The notes beneath the pieces are model-generated. The model was not told the origin of the DNA. It searched no databases and saw nothing but the letters and a program-made list of their open reading frames with translations. A stretch of 64,000 nucleotides of DNA from contig NZ_BMQA01000024.1 of NCBI RefSeq assembly GCF_014647875.1, positions 57,360-121,359 on the forward strand. The letters are read 5' to 3'. The stretch comes from Streptomyces brasiliensis. GTDB taxonomy: Bacteria > Actinomycetota > Actinomycetes > Streptomycetales > Streptomycetaceae. Positions 17,167 through 25,256 of the stretch are shown one piece after another; the stretch's first letter is position 1, and every line of letters starts with the position of its first letter. A program made the position numbers and the translations under genes.

Positions 17167-17290
17167 TCAGCTCTGCACGTCCCGACGGGAGACGGCCACA
17201 TAACCGACGAAGCAGACGATGGCCGCCGTCCAGGCGAGGGTCACCGGTCCCGGGCCGAGGCTCAGGCCGCCCCTGTTGTCATCCGTCGCG
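17167..17290 (-). pseudogene. ABC-2 permease C-terminal fragment
   Basis: The minus strand encodes about 40 residues, DNRGGLSLGPGPVTLAWTAA, a hydrophobic helix and VSRRDVQS before the stop at 17167. A final helix and an SRRDV tail are typical of ABC-2 exporters. Nothing upstream continues the protein; the frame runs into the fragment on the other strand. It is a remnant. Confidence 0.45.
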
Positions 17291-17339
17291 ACGGCAGCCG
17301 TCGCCCTCCGCGCGGTATGAATGACCGGCCAGGCATCCG

Positions 17340-17510
17340 CGGGGACGGCACAGTCCAGAGCGGCATTCGACGAGCGGGCCCTCGCCGCCGGCCTCACTCA
17401 GGACCAGGCCGACGCCCTCCAGGCCAAGGTGAACCGCTACTTCGCCCGTCGGGATGGACACCAGGTCTCCACGAACGAGATCGCCCTGACAAGCGGTGCG
17501 AAGCCGGCAT
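17340..17510 (+). pseudogene. Secreted inhibitor-like (I36 family-like) N-terminal fragment
   Basis: The plus strand reads AAFDERALAAGLTQDQADALQAKVNRYFARRDGHQVSTNEIAL, a helix-turn block that opens many small secreted Streptomyces proteins annotated as peptidase inhibitor I36-like. No signal peptide precedes it and the conserved Gly/Cys-rich body is absent after it, so this is a scrap. The flanking 16972-17166 and 17511-17770 have no gene that can be recognised. Confidence 0.35.
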
Positions 17511-17770
17511 TCTGTGAAAGGTCCCGCCACCGGAGTGTGACCGGCCGTGGATCACGGTTGCTGTGGCGCTCCCCGGCACGGCCTCCCTGGCCGGATCGGC
17601 CGGCCGGGGGCTTGGGCGCGGTCAGGATGGCGACCGTGGCCGCGAGGGGTCATCTTCTCACCCCGGCGGCGTGCGGAACTCCCTGCTCGAACGCTGACTT
17701 CCCGTCACATGTATGTGGAGAACGACTCAGTTCATGACGGGCTGGCCCCGCCCTTGCCACGATAGGCGTC

Positions 17771-18157
17771 ATGGACACCGAAGCGGAAACCGAACCGCTG
17801 CTGCGGATCACCGTGGCCGAGGACCCCGACGCGCTGCAGTCGCTGCTCGACTGGCTGAGGCATGAGGACGAACTGCGCGGGCGGCTGCGCCTGGAACCCT
17901 CAGGCAGCGGGACCGGCGGAGAGATGGGCGGTCTGCTCGACGTGCTCACCATCGCACTGAGCTCCGGCGGGGCGGGAGCGGTCCTCGCCCGCTCGCTGTC
18001 CACCTGGCTCACCCACCGCCACGCGGACGTGAAAGTCACCGTCAGGGGTCCGGACGGTCGCAGCGTCGAGGTCGACGCGCACCTACTCCAGAACGATGTA
18101 CCCGGCCTGATACGAGAGATCAGGCAGTTGGTCGACGCGCCGGAGCAGCAGGAGTGA
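17771..18157 (+). CDS. EACC1-type effector-associated component
   Basis: This 128-residue protein matches the EACC1 pattern: an N-terminal strand LLRITVAED, the acidic block DALQSLLDWLRHEDELRGRLRLE, a glycine-rich GEMGGLLDVLTIALSSGGAGAVLARSLSTWL helix, and a final strand pair VKVTVRGPDGRSVEVDA. EACC1 proteins are encoded next to caspase and other effectors in bacterial conflict systems and are thought to link sensing to effector activation; the mechanism is inferred. The stop overlaps the caspase GTG start, so the two are co-translated. Confidence 0.75.
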   Translation: MDTEAETEPLLRITVAEDPDALQSLLDWLRHEDELRGRLRLEPSGSGTGGEMGGLLDVLTIALSSGGAGAVLARSLSTWLTHRHADVKVTVRGPDGRSVEVDAHLLQNDVPGLIREIRQLVDAPEQQE

Positions 18158-19533
18158 GCCGGTTCCCTGACCCGGCCCGGTCACGCGCCGTGCTGATCGG
18201 TGTCAGCCACTTCCCGGAATCCCCCGAACTGGCGGACCTCCCGGCCGTGCGGGAGAACGTCGCGAGCCTGTGGCGCCGACTCACCAACGACACCACGGGC
18301 GTGCTGGAACCGGGGCACTGCGAGATCGCGGACCCGGCGAGTTCCACCGCCGACATCGGCCGCGCCATCAGCAAGGCCGCTGCGGAAGCCTCGGACATGC
18401 TGCTGATCTACTACGCCGGCCACGGCCTGGTGGACGACCGGGGACGGCTGTACCTGGCGACGAACGCAACCCGGGCCGACGCTCCGAAGTACAGCGCACT
18501 GGGCGTCGACCTGCTGCGCGAGGACCTCGGCGGCAGCGGCGCCGCCGCCCGCGTCCTCGTTCTGGACTGCTGCTTCTCCGGACGAGCCATCGAGGTCATG
18601 ACAGGCGAGGACGGCCTGGTCGACGGCCAGCTCTCCATCGCGGGCACGTACACGATGACGTCCACGAGCGCCAACGCCCCCTCCTACGCGCTCGCCGGTG
18701 AGCGGTACACCGCCTTCACCGGGGCATTGCTGGCGGCGCTGGACAGCCCACGGCCGCTCACTCTCGACGAGATCTACCGCAGCGTCGCCGCGGAGCTCCA
18801 GTCCCGCGGCTTGCCCCGGCCACGCCAGCGGGCGACCGACACCGCCGGAGCCCTGGCACTCGCGCGAGGCCCAGCCGAACCCGACAGCCCGCCGACCGAC
18901 CCGGTGGACGAAGTGCGGTTCCGCCGCGACCGAGCGACGGCGAAGACGCAGATGAAGAGGAACATGCGAAAACCTCTTGGAATCGTCTCCATGATCGTAG
19001 TCGGGCTGCCCGTGCTCTTCGCAGGGCTGAACCACGACGCGAGCTGGCTGTGGGCGATCCCTGTGTACGGGGGCGGTTGTGCGGCCGTGATGGGGCTCAT
19101 CACCGCTCTGGTCGGCCGGTCCTTGCCTATGGAGACGGAACTGGTCATCGACCGTTCGGCCATTACAGTGCACCTGCACAGGAGCACGGCCGGCGACGGC
19201 ACGCTGCGGACGCCGTGGAAGGACATCTCGCACGTGGGCGTCCTGCCTCCCAAGCGCGGCTCGGTGAACCCGAAGCTGACCCAGGTCTACGAGGGCAACC
19301 ACCTGCTAGTGGTGCGCCTGCGGCCAGATGTTCCGTTCCACTCGACCAGAGGCATGCGCTTCTCGGACGAGCTGCACGAGCTCGGCTACCGCGTCATCGC
19401 CACGATCGGGAGCTTCGGCGCCGACAAGGAACAGATCCTCGCTGCGCTGGACCAGTTCGCGGGCGACCGAGTGCTGCACACCGAGCAGGAGTTCCTGGCC
19501 CGCGACCCCCGCATCCAGCCGAAGATGTTCTGA
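18154..19533 (+). CDS. Caspase-family protease with membrane anchor and PH-like domain
   Basis: This 459-residue protein has a caspase (C14) domain at residues 10-240 with the catalytic His90 in IYYAGHG and Cys140 in LDCCFSG, plus a FTGALLAAL C-terminal helix of the p20/p10 fold. Two membrane helices follow at about 274-291 and 298-319, then a domain (about 327-459) reading LVIDRSAITVHLHR, WKDISHVGVLPP, the pattern of a bacterial PH-like fold. It should be a membrane-tethered protease triggered by its EACC1 partner. The GTG at 18154 sits in a GTGA overlap. Confidence 0.8.
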   Translation: MSRFPDPARSRAVLIGVSHFPESPELADLPAVRENVASLWRRLTNDTTGVLEPGHCEIADPASSTADIGRAISKAAAEASDMLLIYYAGHGLVDDRGRLYLATNATRADAPKYSALGVDLLREDLGGSGAAARVLVLDCCFSGRAIEVMTGEDGLVDGQLSIAGTYTMTSTSANAPSYALAGERYTAFTGALLAALDSPRPLTLDEIYRSVAAELQSRGLPRPRQRATDTAGALALARGPAEPDSPPTDPVDEVRFRRDRATAKTQMKRNMRKPLGIVSMIVVGLPVLFAGLNHDASWLWAIPVYGGGCAAVMGLITALVGRSLPMETELVIDRSAITVHLHRSTAGDGTLRTPWKDISHVGVLPPKRGSVNPKLTQVYEGNHLLVVRLRPDVPFHSTRGMRFSDELHELGYRVIATIGSFGADKEQILAALDQFAGDRVLHTEQEFLARDPRIQPKMF

Positions 19534-19591
19534 CGCGGTCGCAATGGAAGTGTCTGGCGCAGGAGTTCAGCTTGTCTCATGCGGTCCGAAC

Positions 19592-20611
19592 TCAGCACGG
19601 TGGCAGCCGGCTTGGCCGGTCAGCCTGATGCAGTGCGTCGTGGCTTCGCGTTCCCACTTTGTGATGTGTAGGCCGTTGGCAGGGCTGGCCGGTGGCGAGG
19701 ACTCTGCCCACGGGTCCGGTGTGGGTTCTGCCCACCGGGGTGGGGAAGCGTGGGCGGCGGGTCTTGGGCACAGGGTGGGTGTAGGCGATGTCAGCCCACA
19801 CCTTGCCGCCCGCAGGACGCAGTGTGGGCAGCTGGATCACCGCGTTCACCGCAATGGTGGGCGGCAGGGTGACGGGGCAGGCCACCCACGTCCAGTCCGC
19901 GTACCTCTGCGGATCGGGCCGGGTCGGGAGCTGGAGCCGCGGGAGTATCCGCTGTCCGTCGTCGGAGCGTTCGATGGTGGACTGTTGTCCGTCGCAGGCG
20001 GCAAGCAGCAGTATCCGCGCCACACGCGGCATGGGCTCCAGCTCGAACACATCGGCCGGGAGGTGCCCGTTCTTGCGCTCGAAGGCGGTGATCTGGCGCG
20101 TTCGGGAGCGGATGGTGCTGGACGGCAGATACGGGCCGCCGAGGATCGCGGCGCGCACCTGATCCCACTCTTCCAAGGTGCGCCTGGCGGGGTCGGCAGG
20201 CCAGGTGGCCAGGATCCCGGCGGCCAGGTCGGCACGCCACTTCACCGAACGCAGCGGACGCCCGGCCGTCTCCTGCGCCATGCGCACGATCCGGTCATTC
20301 ACCTTCACACCCCCGGCTGGGATGACGCTCCAGCCGAGGCGGCGCAGCGCCATCCACACAGTCGACGGCAGCTTCCTGCCCCCGGCATCCACGCCAGAGG
20401 CCAGCATGTCGACGCCAGCAATGTTCCAGTGCCCGACCAGCAGCGTGCCCGTCATGCCGGCCACCAGGTCGGCACACCAGCCGACACGCTCGGCGAGGCC
20501 GGACGCGGTAAGGAGTTCGCCGGTCTTCTCGTCCATTCCCGACCGGATCAGGGCGCGGGCGCAAGCGGTGCGGGCAGCCTCGCCCTCAGCAAGAGGCAGC
20601 TTCCTGCTCAC
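19592..20611 (-). pseudogene. tnpB: TnpB N-terminal part lacking the RuvC nuclease domain
   Basis: The protein opens SRKLPLAEGEAARTACARALIRSG and has the long N-terminal recognition half of actinobacterial IS607 TnpB: RIVRMAQETAGRPLRS, FERKNGHLPADVFELEPMPRVARILLLAACDGQQSTIERS, LPTRPDPQRYADWTWVACPVTLPPT and VWADIAYTHPVPKT. Immediately afterwards, where the first RuvC Asp block should begin, the sequence becomes unrelated and ends. All three RuvC motifs and the zinc ribbon are missing. It cannot be an RNA-guided nuclease. GTG 20611 overlaps the tnpA stop. Confidence 0.7.
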
Positions 20612-21219
20612 GCGGCCCTGCTCTCGTCGCTGCATCGGCCGGACTCGGACAGCTGACGACGGCGGTTCTCCCAACTGCGCATGCCGCACAAGCGCCCTGC
20701 GAACGTGGTCACAAGGGAGACGAAATCCGCCAGCAGCTCTTCCCGCCCGCCGAGCTTCTTCGGGTGCAGCACCTCCACGCTCACCCCGTACACGGCGAAC
20801 AGGCGCTTCAGCCAGCCGACCCCGAACCGGGCCAGCCGGTCTTCATATGTGACACGCACGACACTCACGGAGCCGTCCGAGACCATCGCCAACACCCGGT
20901 TCAGACCAGGCCGGTTCTCCTTCGAACCGGAGCCACGGTCCCGAACGACCTTGACGAACTCACCGGTGGAAGTGGCCCGCAGCTCGGCTTCCTGAACTTC
21001 CAGCGAGGATCCCCGCCCGGACGAGCCGGACACACGCACATACAGCAACTCAAGCCGAGAACGGGCGGTTGAGGAGTCACTGCCACGCTTCAAGTTCTCC
21101 ACATCAACCCAGGAGAACCGGCGCTCACGGCCGACCCACGTGAACGGGATCTTGCCGTCGATAGCCCACTGACGAAGCGTCATCGGATATAACCCGAGAC
21201 GCTTCGCAGCCCTGGACAT
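20608..21219 (-). CDS. tnpA: IS607-family serine recombinase TnpA
   Basis: This 203-residue protein starts with a MerR-like head, SRAAKRLGLYPMTLRQWAIDGKI, followed by a small serine-recombinase domain: LLYVRVSGSSGRGSSLEVQ with the catalytic Ser, VVRDRGSGSKENRPGLNRVLAMV and VVRVTYEDRLARFGVGWLKRLF with the conserved Arg residues. The domain appears complete, so the recombinase may still be active. ATG 21219 has a GGAG site; a GTG at 21246 is an alternative start. Confidence 0.85.
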   Translation of the reverse strand: MSRAAKRLGLYPMTLRQWAIDGKIPFTWVGRERRFSWVDVENLKRGSDSSTARSRLELLYVRVSGSSGRGSSLEVQEAELRATSTGEFVKVVRDRGSGSKENRPGLNRVLAMVSDGSVSVVRVTYEDRLARFGVGWLKRLFAVYGVSVEVLHPKKLGGREELLADFVSLVTTFAGRLCGMRSWENRRRQLSESGRCSDESRAA

Positions 21220-21937
21220 ACGCAACAACTCCAACGCTACATGCACAACACCAGGGATAAATAATGAAACCTCTCAGCCTCACCGTTCCGCATGCTCAGT
21301 CCGCGCACGAGGTGCTGCGGCAGACAGCGCCTTCCACATCAGCACCACAGGACGCCTCGCCTGGAGCCGTCCACGCCCGTGGCTACGTCATGAGCTGCGC
21401 GACCGGCCACCGGGGCGGCAAGGTCTCGGCTGTCATGGCGGGGATGCCGGAACCCGCCCGATCGCACGGGTCCGGCGCGCACCCGGCCCCGGATTCGGGA
21501 GGTGGGGCAGGATGAGGATTGAACGTTTCAACCGCGTACCTTTCATACTCGCGCAGCCGGTCGGCATCGATGAGGGAACGGTCCCGTGTCGGGCGGACCC
21601 CCACATCACGGCGATGGTGCCCTCGAGGTCGGATCGTCCCAGCTCATGGCGGTATCTCCGCCCGCTGTCCGTAAGCGGGCACGCTACGTTTCCGATTCCT
21701 GGACGAGCGATCGGTGCGCAATCCCTTGCGCGGCGGCGGACGCGGAGTTAAGTTCCCCTCGCCTGAGTCGATTCAATGCGCCTGCGGTGCCCACCCGGCG
21801 ACGCGAGGAGTCCACACTCCGCAGGGTCAGCGGCGATCCCGGCTCCGCGCCGCCCCGTCCGGCCGTCGCAGCCCGTCCACGCCGGTTCCGCCGCACCGCC
21901 CTGAACCGTCAGCTGCCACCGAGGAGCGCACCACACC
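21220..21937. other. Gene-free stretch with an operator-like palindrome
   Basis: No convincing gene is seen over about 700 bp on either strand. A near-palindrome TGAGTCGATTCA at 21764-21775 (arms TGA-N-TC/GA-N-TCA) resembles operators of LacI-type sugar regulators and lies 160 bp before the rhamnosidase stump. The left part, 21220-21260, is probably the outer end of the IS607 element. Confidence 0.3.
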
Positions 21938-22192
21938 ATGTCATCCGCCCGCGGAAACACCGTTGCCCGTCCACGGCGCAGGAGCGTCCTGATCACCACC
22001 GCGATCTTGACCGTCCTGTCCGCCGCGCCCGGCGTGGCCGTGGCCGCGCCGCCCGACCACGCGCCCCACGCCCCGGAGCACCTGACGGTCGGTGACCAGT
22101 CCCGGCCGCTGGAGGTCGAGGGCACGCCGCGGTTCGGCTGGCAGCCCCACACCGTCGGTTCCGGGCACAGCGTCTTCACCCCGGTCGGCTGA
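21938..22192 (+). pseudogene. Alpha-L-rhamnosidase (GH78-like) N-terminal stump
   Basis: The 84-residue product has an Arg-rich twin-arginine-like signal (PRRRSVLITTAILTVLSAAP, cleavage after AVAA) and then HLTVGDQSRPLEVEGTPRFGWQP, the opening of GH78 rhamnosidases, which normally run past 900 residues. It stops just after the first strands, and a strong terminator follows within 20 bp. This is a deletion that removed almost the whole enzyme while keeping start and end signals. Function as a rhamnosidase is impossible. Confidence 0.65.
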
Positions 22193-22211
22193 TACACCGC
22201 CGCCACTGACC

Positions 22212-22248
22212 GGGGCCGGCCGCAGTGCGACCCGCTGCGGCCGGCCCC
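22212..22248 (+). terminator. Strong hairpin terminator
   Basis: GGGGCCGGCCGCAG (22212-22225) and CTGCGGCCGGCCCC (22235-22248) form a perfect 14-bp stem with a 9-base loop, 20 bp after the stop of the GH78 stump. It is the longest perfect hairpin noticed in the window and should end transcription of the stump before the GH31 gene. Confidence 0.75.
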
Positions 22249-22359
22249 CACCACCGCTTCGCCCCGGCCGGCTGACCTGCCGACACCCCCCGCCGGGGGT
22301 CCGCCCCCAGTTGCACCGTTCGACCGTCCCACCACCGCAGCGTGTGAGGAGACCATCGC

Positions 22360-24987
22360 ATGACGGAGCAGACCAGGAGCCGCCGCAGAAGTCGGCGCAT
22401 GGCAGGTATCACCGCGCCGACCGCGGTGCTCGCGCTCGCCTCCGGACTGTTGCCCGCCACCGTCGGCAGCGTCGCCTGGGCCGCTCGCCAGGACACGGCC
22501 GGCAGTCCGCCGGCGAGCACGGCCGCCGGGGGACCTGTCGACTGGCAAGTCCAGGGCCAGGACTTCCGGCTGGTCTACCGGCAAGGCGGTCGCACGGTGG
22601 CCGCTCAGGCACCCGGTGACACCGCGGGGCCCGGAGGCCGGATGGCGTACCAGGTGGACGACGGGCGCGGCGGCACGGCCTATCACCGGCTGACCACCTT
22701 ACGGGCCAGCCACCCGGTCAAGGGCGGCACTCAGTACACGGTGGACACCGACGAGAGCGGGCGCACCGCCACGGTCACTGTCACCCGTACCCCGGAGGGC
22801 GCGCATGTGGCATGGACCTTCACCCCTTCGACAGGCGTCACCACCGTGTTCGAAACGCTCTCGGCCGGCTCCACCGAGCACTATCTGGGCGGCAGTTCCG
22901 CCGCCTACGTCGACCTGCGTGGCCATATCCGCGGCTGGAGTCCCGGCAAGGAGGGCAACGAGGCCGGCGACTACTGCCAGAACCAGGAGCAGGCGGCCAG
23001 CACCTTCTATCTGAGCTCCGGCGGCTACGGCTTCCATGCCGACACCGACCACATCGGCCGGTTCGCCTTCCCCGGCGCCACCGAGACCGCCGACGGGCCC
23101 AACTGCGGCAGGACCCCATCCGTGCCCAACGGCGCCCCAGCGCCGACGCGCTGCCCAGTCGCCGCGACGGCGCAGGACGACCGCGTGCAGACCTGCGTCA
23201 AGGACGACCAGCTCGCCTACGACATTTACGCCGGCAGCCCGCAACAGGTCACCACCGCCTATTACCGCACCGTCGGCAAGCCCCTGCTGCCGCCACCGAG
23301 CGAGTTCGGTGTGATCAAATGGCGCGATGTCAGCGCCGACCAGGCCCAGGTCCTCGACGACGTCGCCGAGTTCAAAAAGCTCGGCATCCCGATCGGGACG
23401 ATCTTCGTGGATAACCCGTGGGAGCAGCAGCCGGCCGGTAACACCCACCGGATCAACGGCAGCGCCTGCACCAACAGCGGGAGCTTCGACACCAACTTCT
23501 TCCCCGACCCGAAGGCGATGATCGACAAGATCCACGCCGAAGGTGTCAAGTTCGGCCTGTGGGTCACCCCGCGCGTCGGCTCGCCCAGCTCCTCCCAGGG
23601 AGGTGGTTCCTGCGCCGGCATCAACGACCAGTGGGCGAAGAATGGTTGGCTGATCCCGGGAACCAACTACATCGACCTGACGATCCCGGCCGCCTACCAG
23701 GCCTACGTCGCACAGCTCACCAAGGTCTTCTCACTCGGCGTCGACATGGCCAAGGAGGACCGCGGGGAGGAGTACCGGCTGGAGACCGCCACCCTCGCCG
23801 CAGGGCCGGGCTCCCAGGAGTACCTGCGCTTTCCCGCTCTCTACCAGAAGGCCGTCACCCAGGCGCTGCGCAACATCAACGGGAACGACTTCGAGACCCT
23901 GGTGCGCGCCGGCGTCCCCGGCACCGCCCAGAACACCCACGGAATGTGGGGCAGCGACACGACGCAGACCTTCACCGGTCTGCGCACCGAACTGCGCTAC
24001 GGCATCAGCGAGTCGCTGACCGGCCACTTCGCATGGGGCTCCGACACCGGCGGCATCGACCCCAAGGCCCCGGCGAACTCCACGAACAGCCCCACCCCTG
24101 CGCTCTTCACCCGCTGGTCGCAGTTCAGCTCGGTCAGCCCCGTCTTCGAGGTGGGAGGCGCGGGGCTGAACGCCACCCCGTGGCTCTACCCGACAGAGAC
24201 GGTCGATCGCTTCCGAGACAGCGCCGTGCTGCACACGGAGCTGTATCCGTACTTCTACGCCCTGGCCAAGCAGGCTGCCGCAACTGGTGTGCCGATCATG
24301 CGCGCTGTGGGCTACGAGTACCCATCCGACCAGCAGGCGTGGGGGCAGGACCAGGAGTTCATGGTCGGCCCGGATCTGCTCGCCGCGCCGGTGACCGACG
24401 ACCGGGCCGAGGCCGACGGCGCCGCGGGCCAGGACACGCCTGTCCACGTGTACCTGCCGAAGGGCCGGTGGGTGGACGTCTTCACCGGTGAGGTCGTCGA
24501 CGGCGGACGGACCATCAGCCGCCCCACCGGTCTGGACGATTTCCCCCTCTACCTCAAGGCGGGCACGGCCATTGGCTTCAACGACCGTGCCCCGCAACTG
24601 TGGCAGGACGGCTGGGGGACCGACACCCTGTCCAAGCCCGGCCTCGCCGGCTGGCTGTACGCGCCGCCGCCGTCGGGTGCGTCGGCCGTTCGTACCAGCG
24701 CCATCGGCACCGACGGCGGCCGGATGACGGCGTCCTCCGGCGCGGAGGGCAGCAGTCTGCAGCTGACCGGCGCGCCGGCCCGGACACAGATCGTCGTGCT
24801 GGCCGACCATGCTCCCGACCGCATCACCGTCGACGGCCGGACCCTGCCACGGGCCGGGTCGACGGGCCGGCTGCGCGGGATGGAGACCGGCTGGACGTTC
24901 ACCTCCGGCCCCTTCGGTGGCATCGTCCTCAAGCTGCGGCCGCAGCAGGGCCACGCGCAGGTGAATATCCCGGCGGCGGCCGGCTGA
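22360..24987 (+). CDS. Secreted GH31 family glycoside hydrolase
   Basis: This 875-residue enzyme has an Arg-rich signal peptide (RSRRRSRRM, hydrophobic core, cleavage near AWAA) and an N-terminal beta-sandwich. The barrel carries WRDVSADQAQVLDDVAEFKKLGIPIGTIFVDNPW, the nucleophile motif with Asp467 in AKEDRGEE, and the acid/base region WGSDTTQTF (Asp533), then WGSDTGG and a C-terminal beta domain. GH31 includes alpha-xylosidases, alpha-glucosidases and alpha-galactosidases. Given the fucosidase neighbours, a xyloglucan- or pectin-linked substrate is plausible. ATG follows GAGGAG. Confidence 0.88.
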   Translation: MTEQTRSRRRSRRMAGITAPTAVLALASGLLPATVGSVAWAARQDTAGSPPASTAAGGPVDWQVQGQDFRLVYRQGGRTVAAQAPGDTAGPGGRMAYQVDDGRGGTAYHRLTTLRASHPVKGGTQYTVDTDESGRTATVTVTRTPEGAHVAWTFTPSTGVTTVFETLSAGSTEHYLGGSSAAYVDLRGHIRGWSPGKEGNEAGDYCQNQEQAASTFYLSSGGYGFHADTDHIGRFAFPGATETADGPNCGRTPSVPNGAPAPTRCPVAATAQDDRVQTCVKDDQLAYDIYAGSPQQVTTAYYRTVGKPLLPPPSEFGVIKWRDVSADQAQVLDDVAEFKKLGIPIGTIFVDNPWEQQPAGNTHRINGSACTNSGSFDTNFFPDPKAMIDKIHAEGVKFGLWVTPRVGSPSSSQGGGSCAGINDQWAKNGWLIPGTNYIDLTIPAAYQAYVAQLTKVFSLGVDMAKEDRGEEYRLETATLAAGPGSQEYLRFPALYQKAVTQALRNINGNDFETLVRAGVPGTAQNTHGMWGSDTTQTFTGLRTELRYGISESLTGHFAWGSDTGGIDPKAPANSTNSPTPALFTRWSQFSSVSPVFEVGGAGLNATPWLYPTETVDRFRDSAVLHTELYPYFYALAKQAAATGVPIMRAVGYEYPSDQQAWGQDQEFMVGPDLLAAPVTDDRAEADGAAGQDTPVHVYLPKGRWVDVFTGEVVDGGRTISRPTGLDDFPLYLKAGTAIGFNDRAPQLWQDGWGTDTLSKPGLAGWLYAPPPSGASAVRTSAIGTDGGRMTASSGAEGSSLQLTGAPARTQIVVLADHAPDRITVDGRTLPRAGSTGRLRGMETGWTFTSGPFGGIVLKLRPQQGHAQVNIPAAAG

Positions 24988-25256
24988 CCAATTGCCTGGC
25001 TACCAGGGACAGCCATTGGCCCGTCCCGGCGGTAGCGCGACAGGTGGTGCTGCCGCTCGCGCCGCAGATGGCACAAGTGACCCCCCGGAGGCAGCCAACT
25101 GCCATGGGAGGTGACTTCGGCACAGGAAGAAGGCCCCCACTCACGCAGAGGCGAGTCGCCAGTCTGTCAGCGCCGGGAACGCCGTCGACTTGACCGGCAC
25201 CAACGTTCCGCGGCTGCCCATCAGCCCACCTATCAGCCATCACAGGGAGGACATCA

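Larger units (their letters stand above)
19592..21219 (-). mobile_element. IS607-family element with truncated TnpB
   Basis: The order tnpA (MerR-type head plus serine recombinase) then tnpB with a GTGA overlap is the IS607 layout. The tnpB gene loses homology near 19770, so the right end and any guide-RNA end of the element appear to be missing. IS607 elements lack inverted repeats, so exact borders cannot be set. Mobilisation in trans by other copies is possible. Confidence 0.7.
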
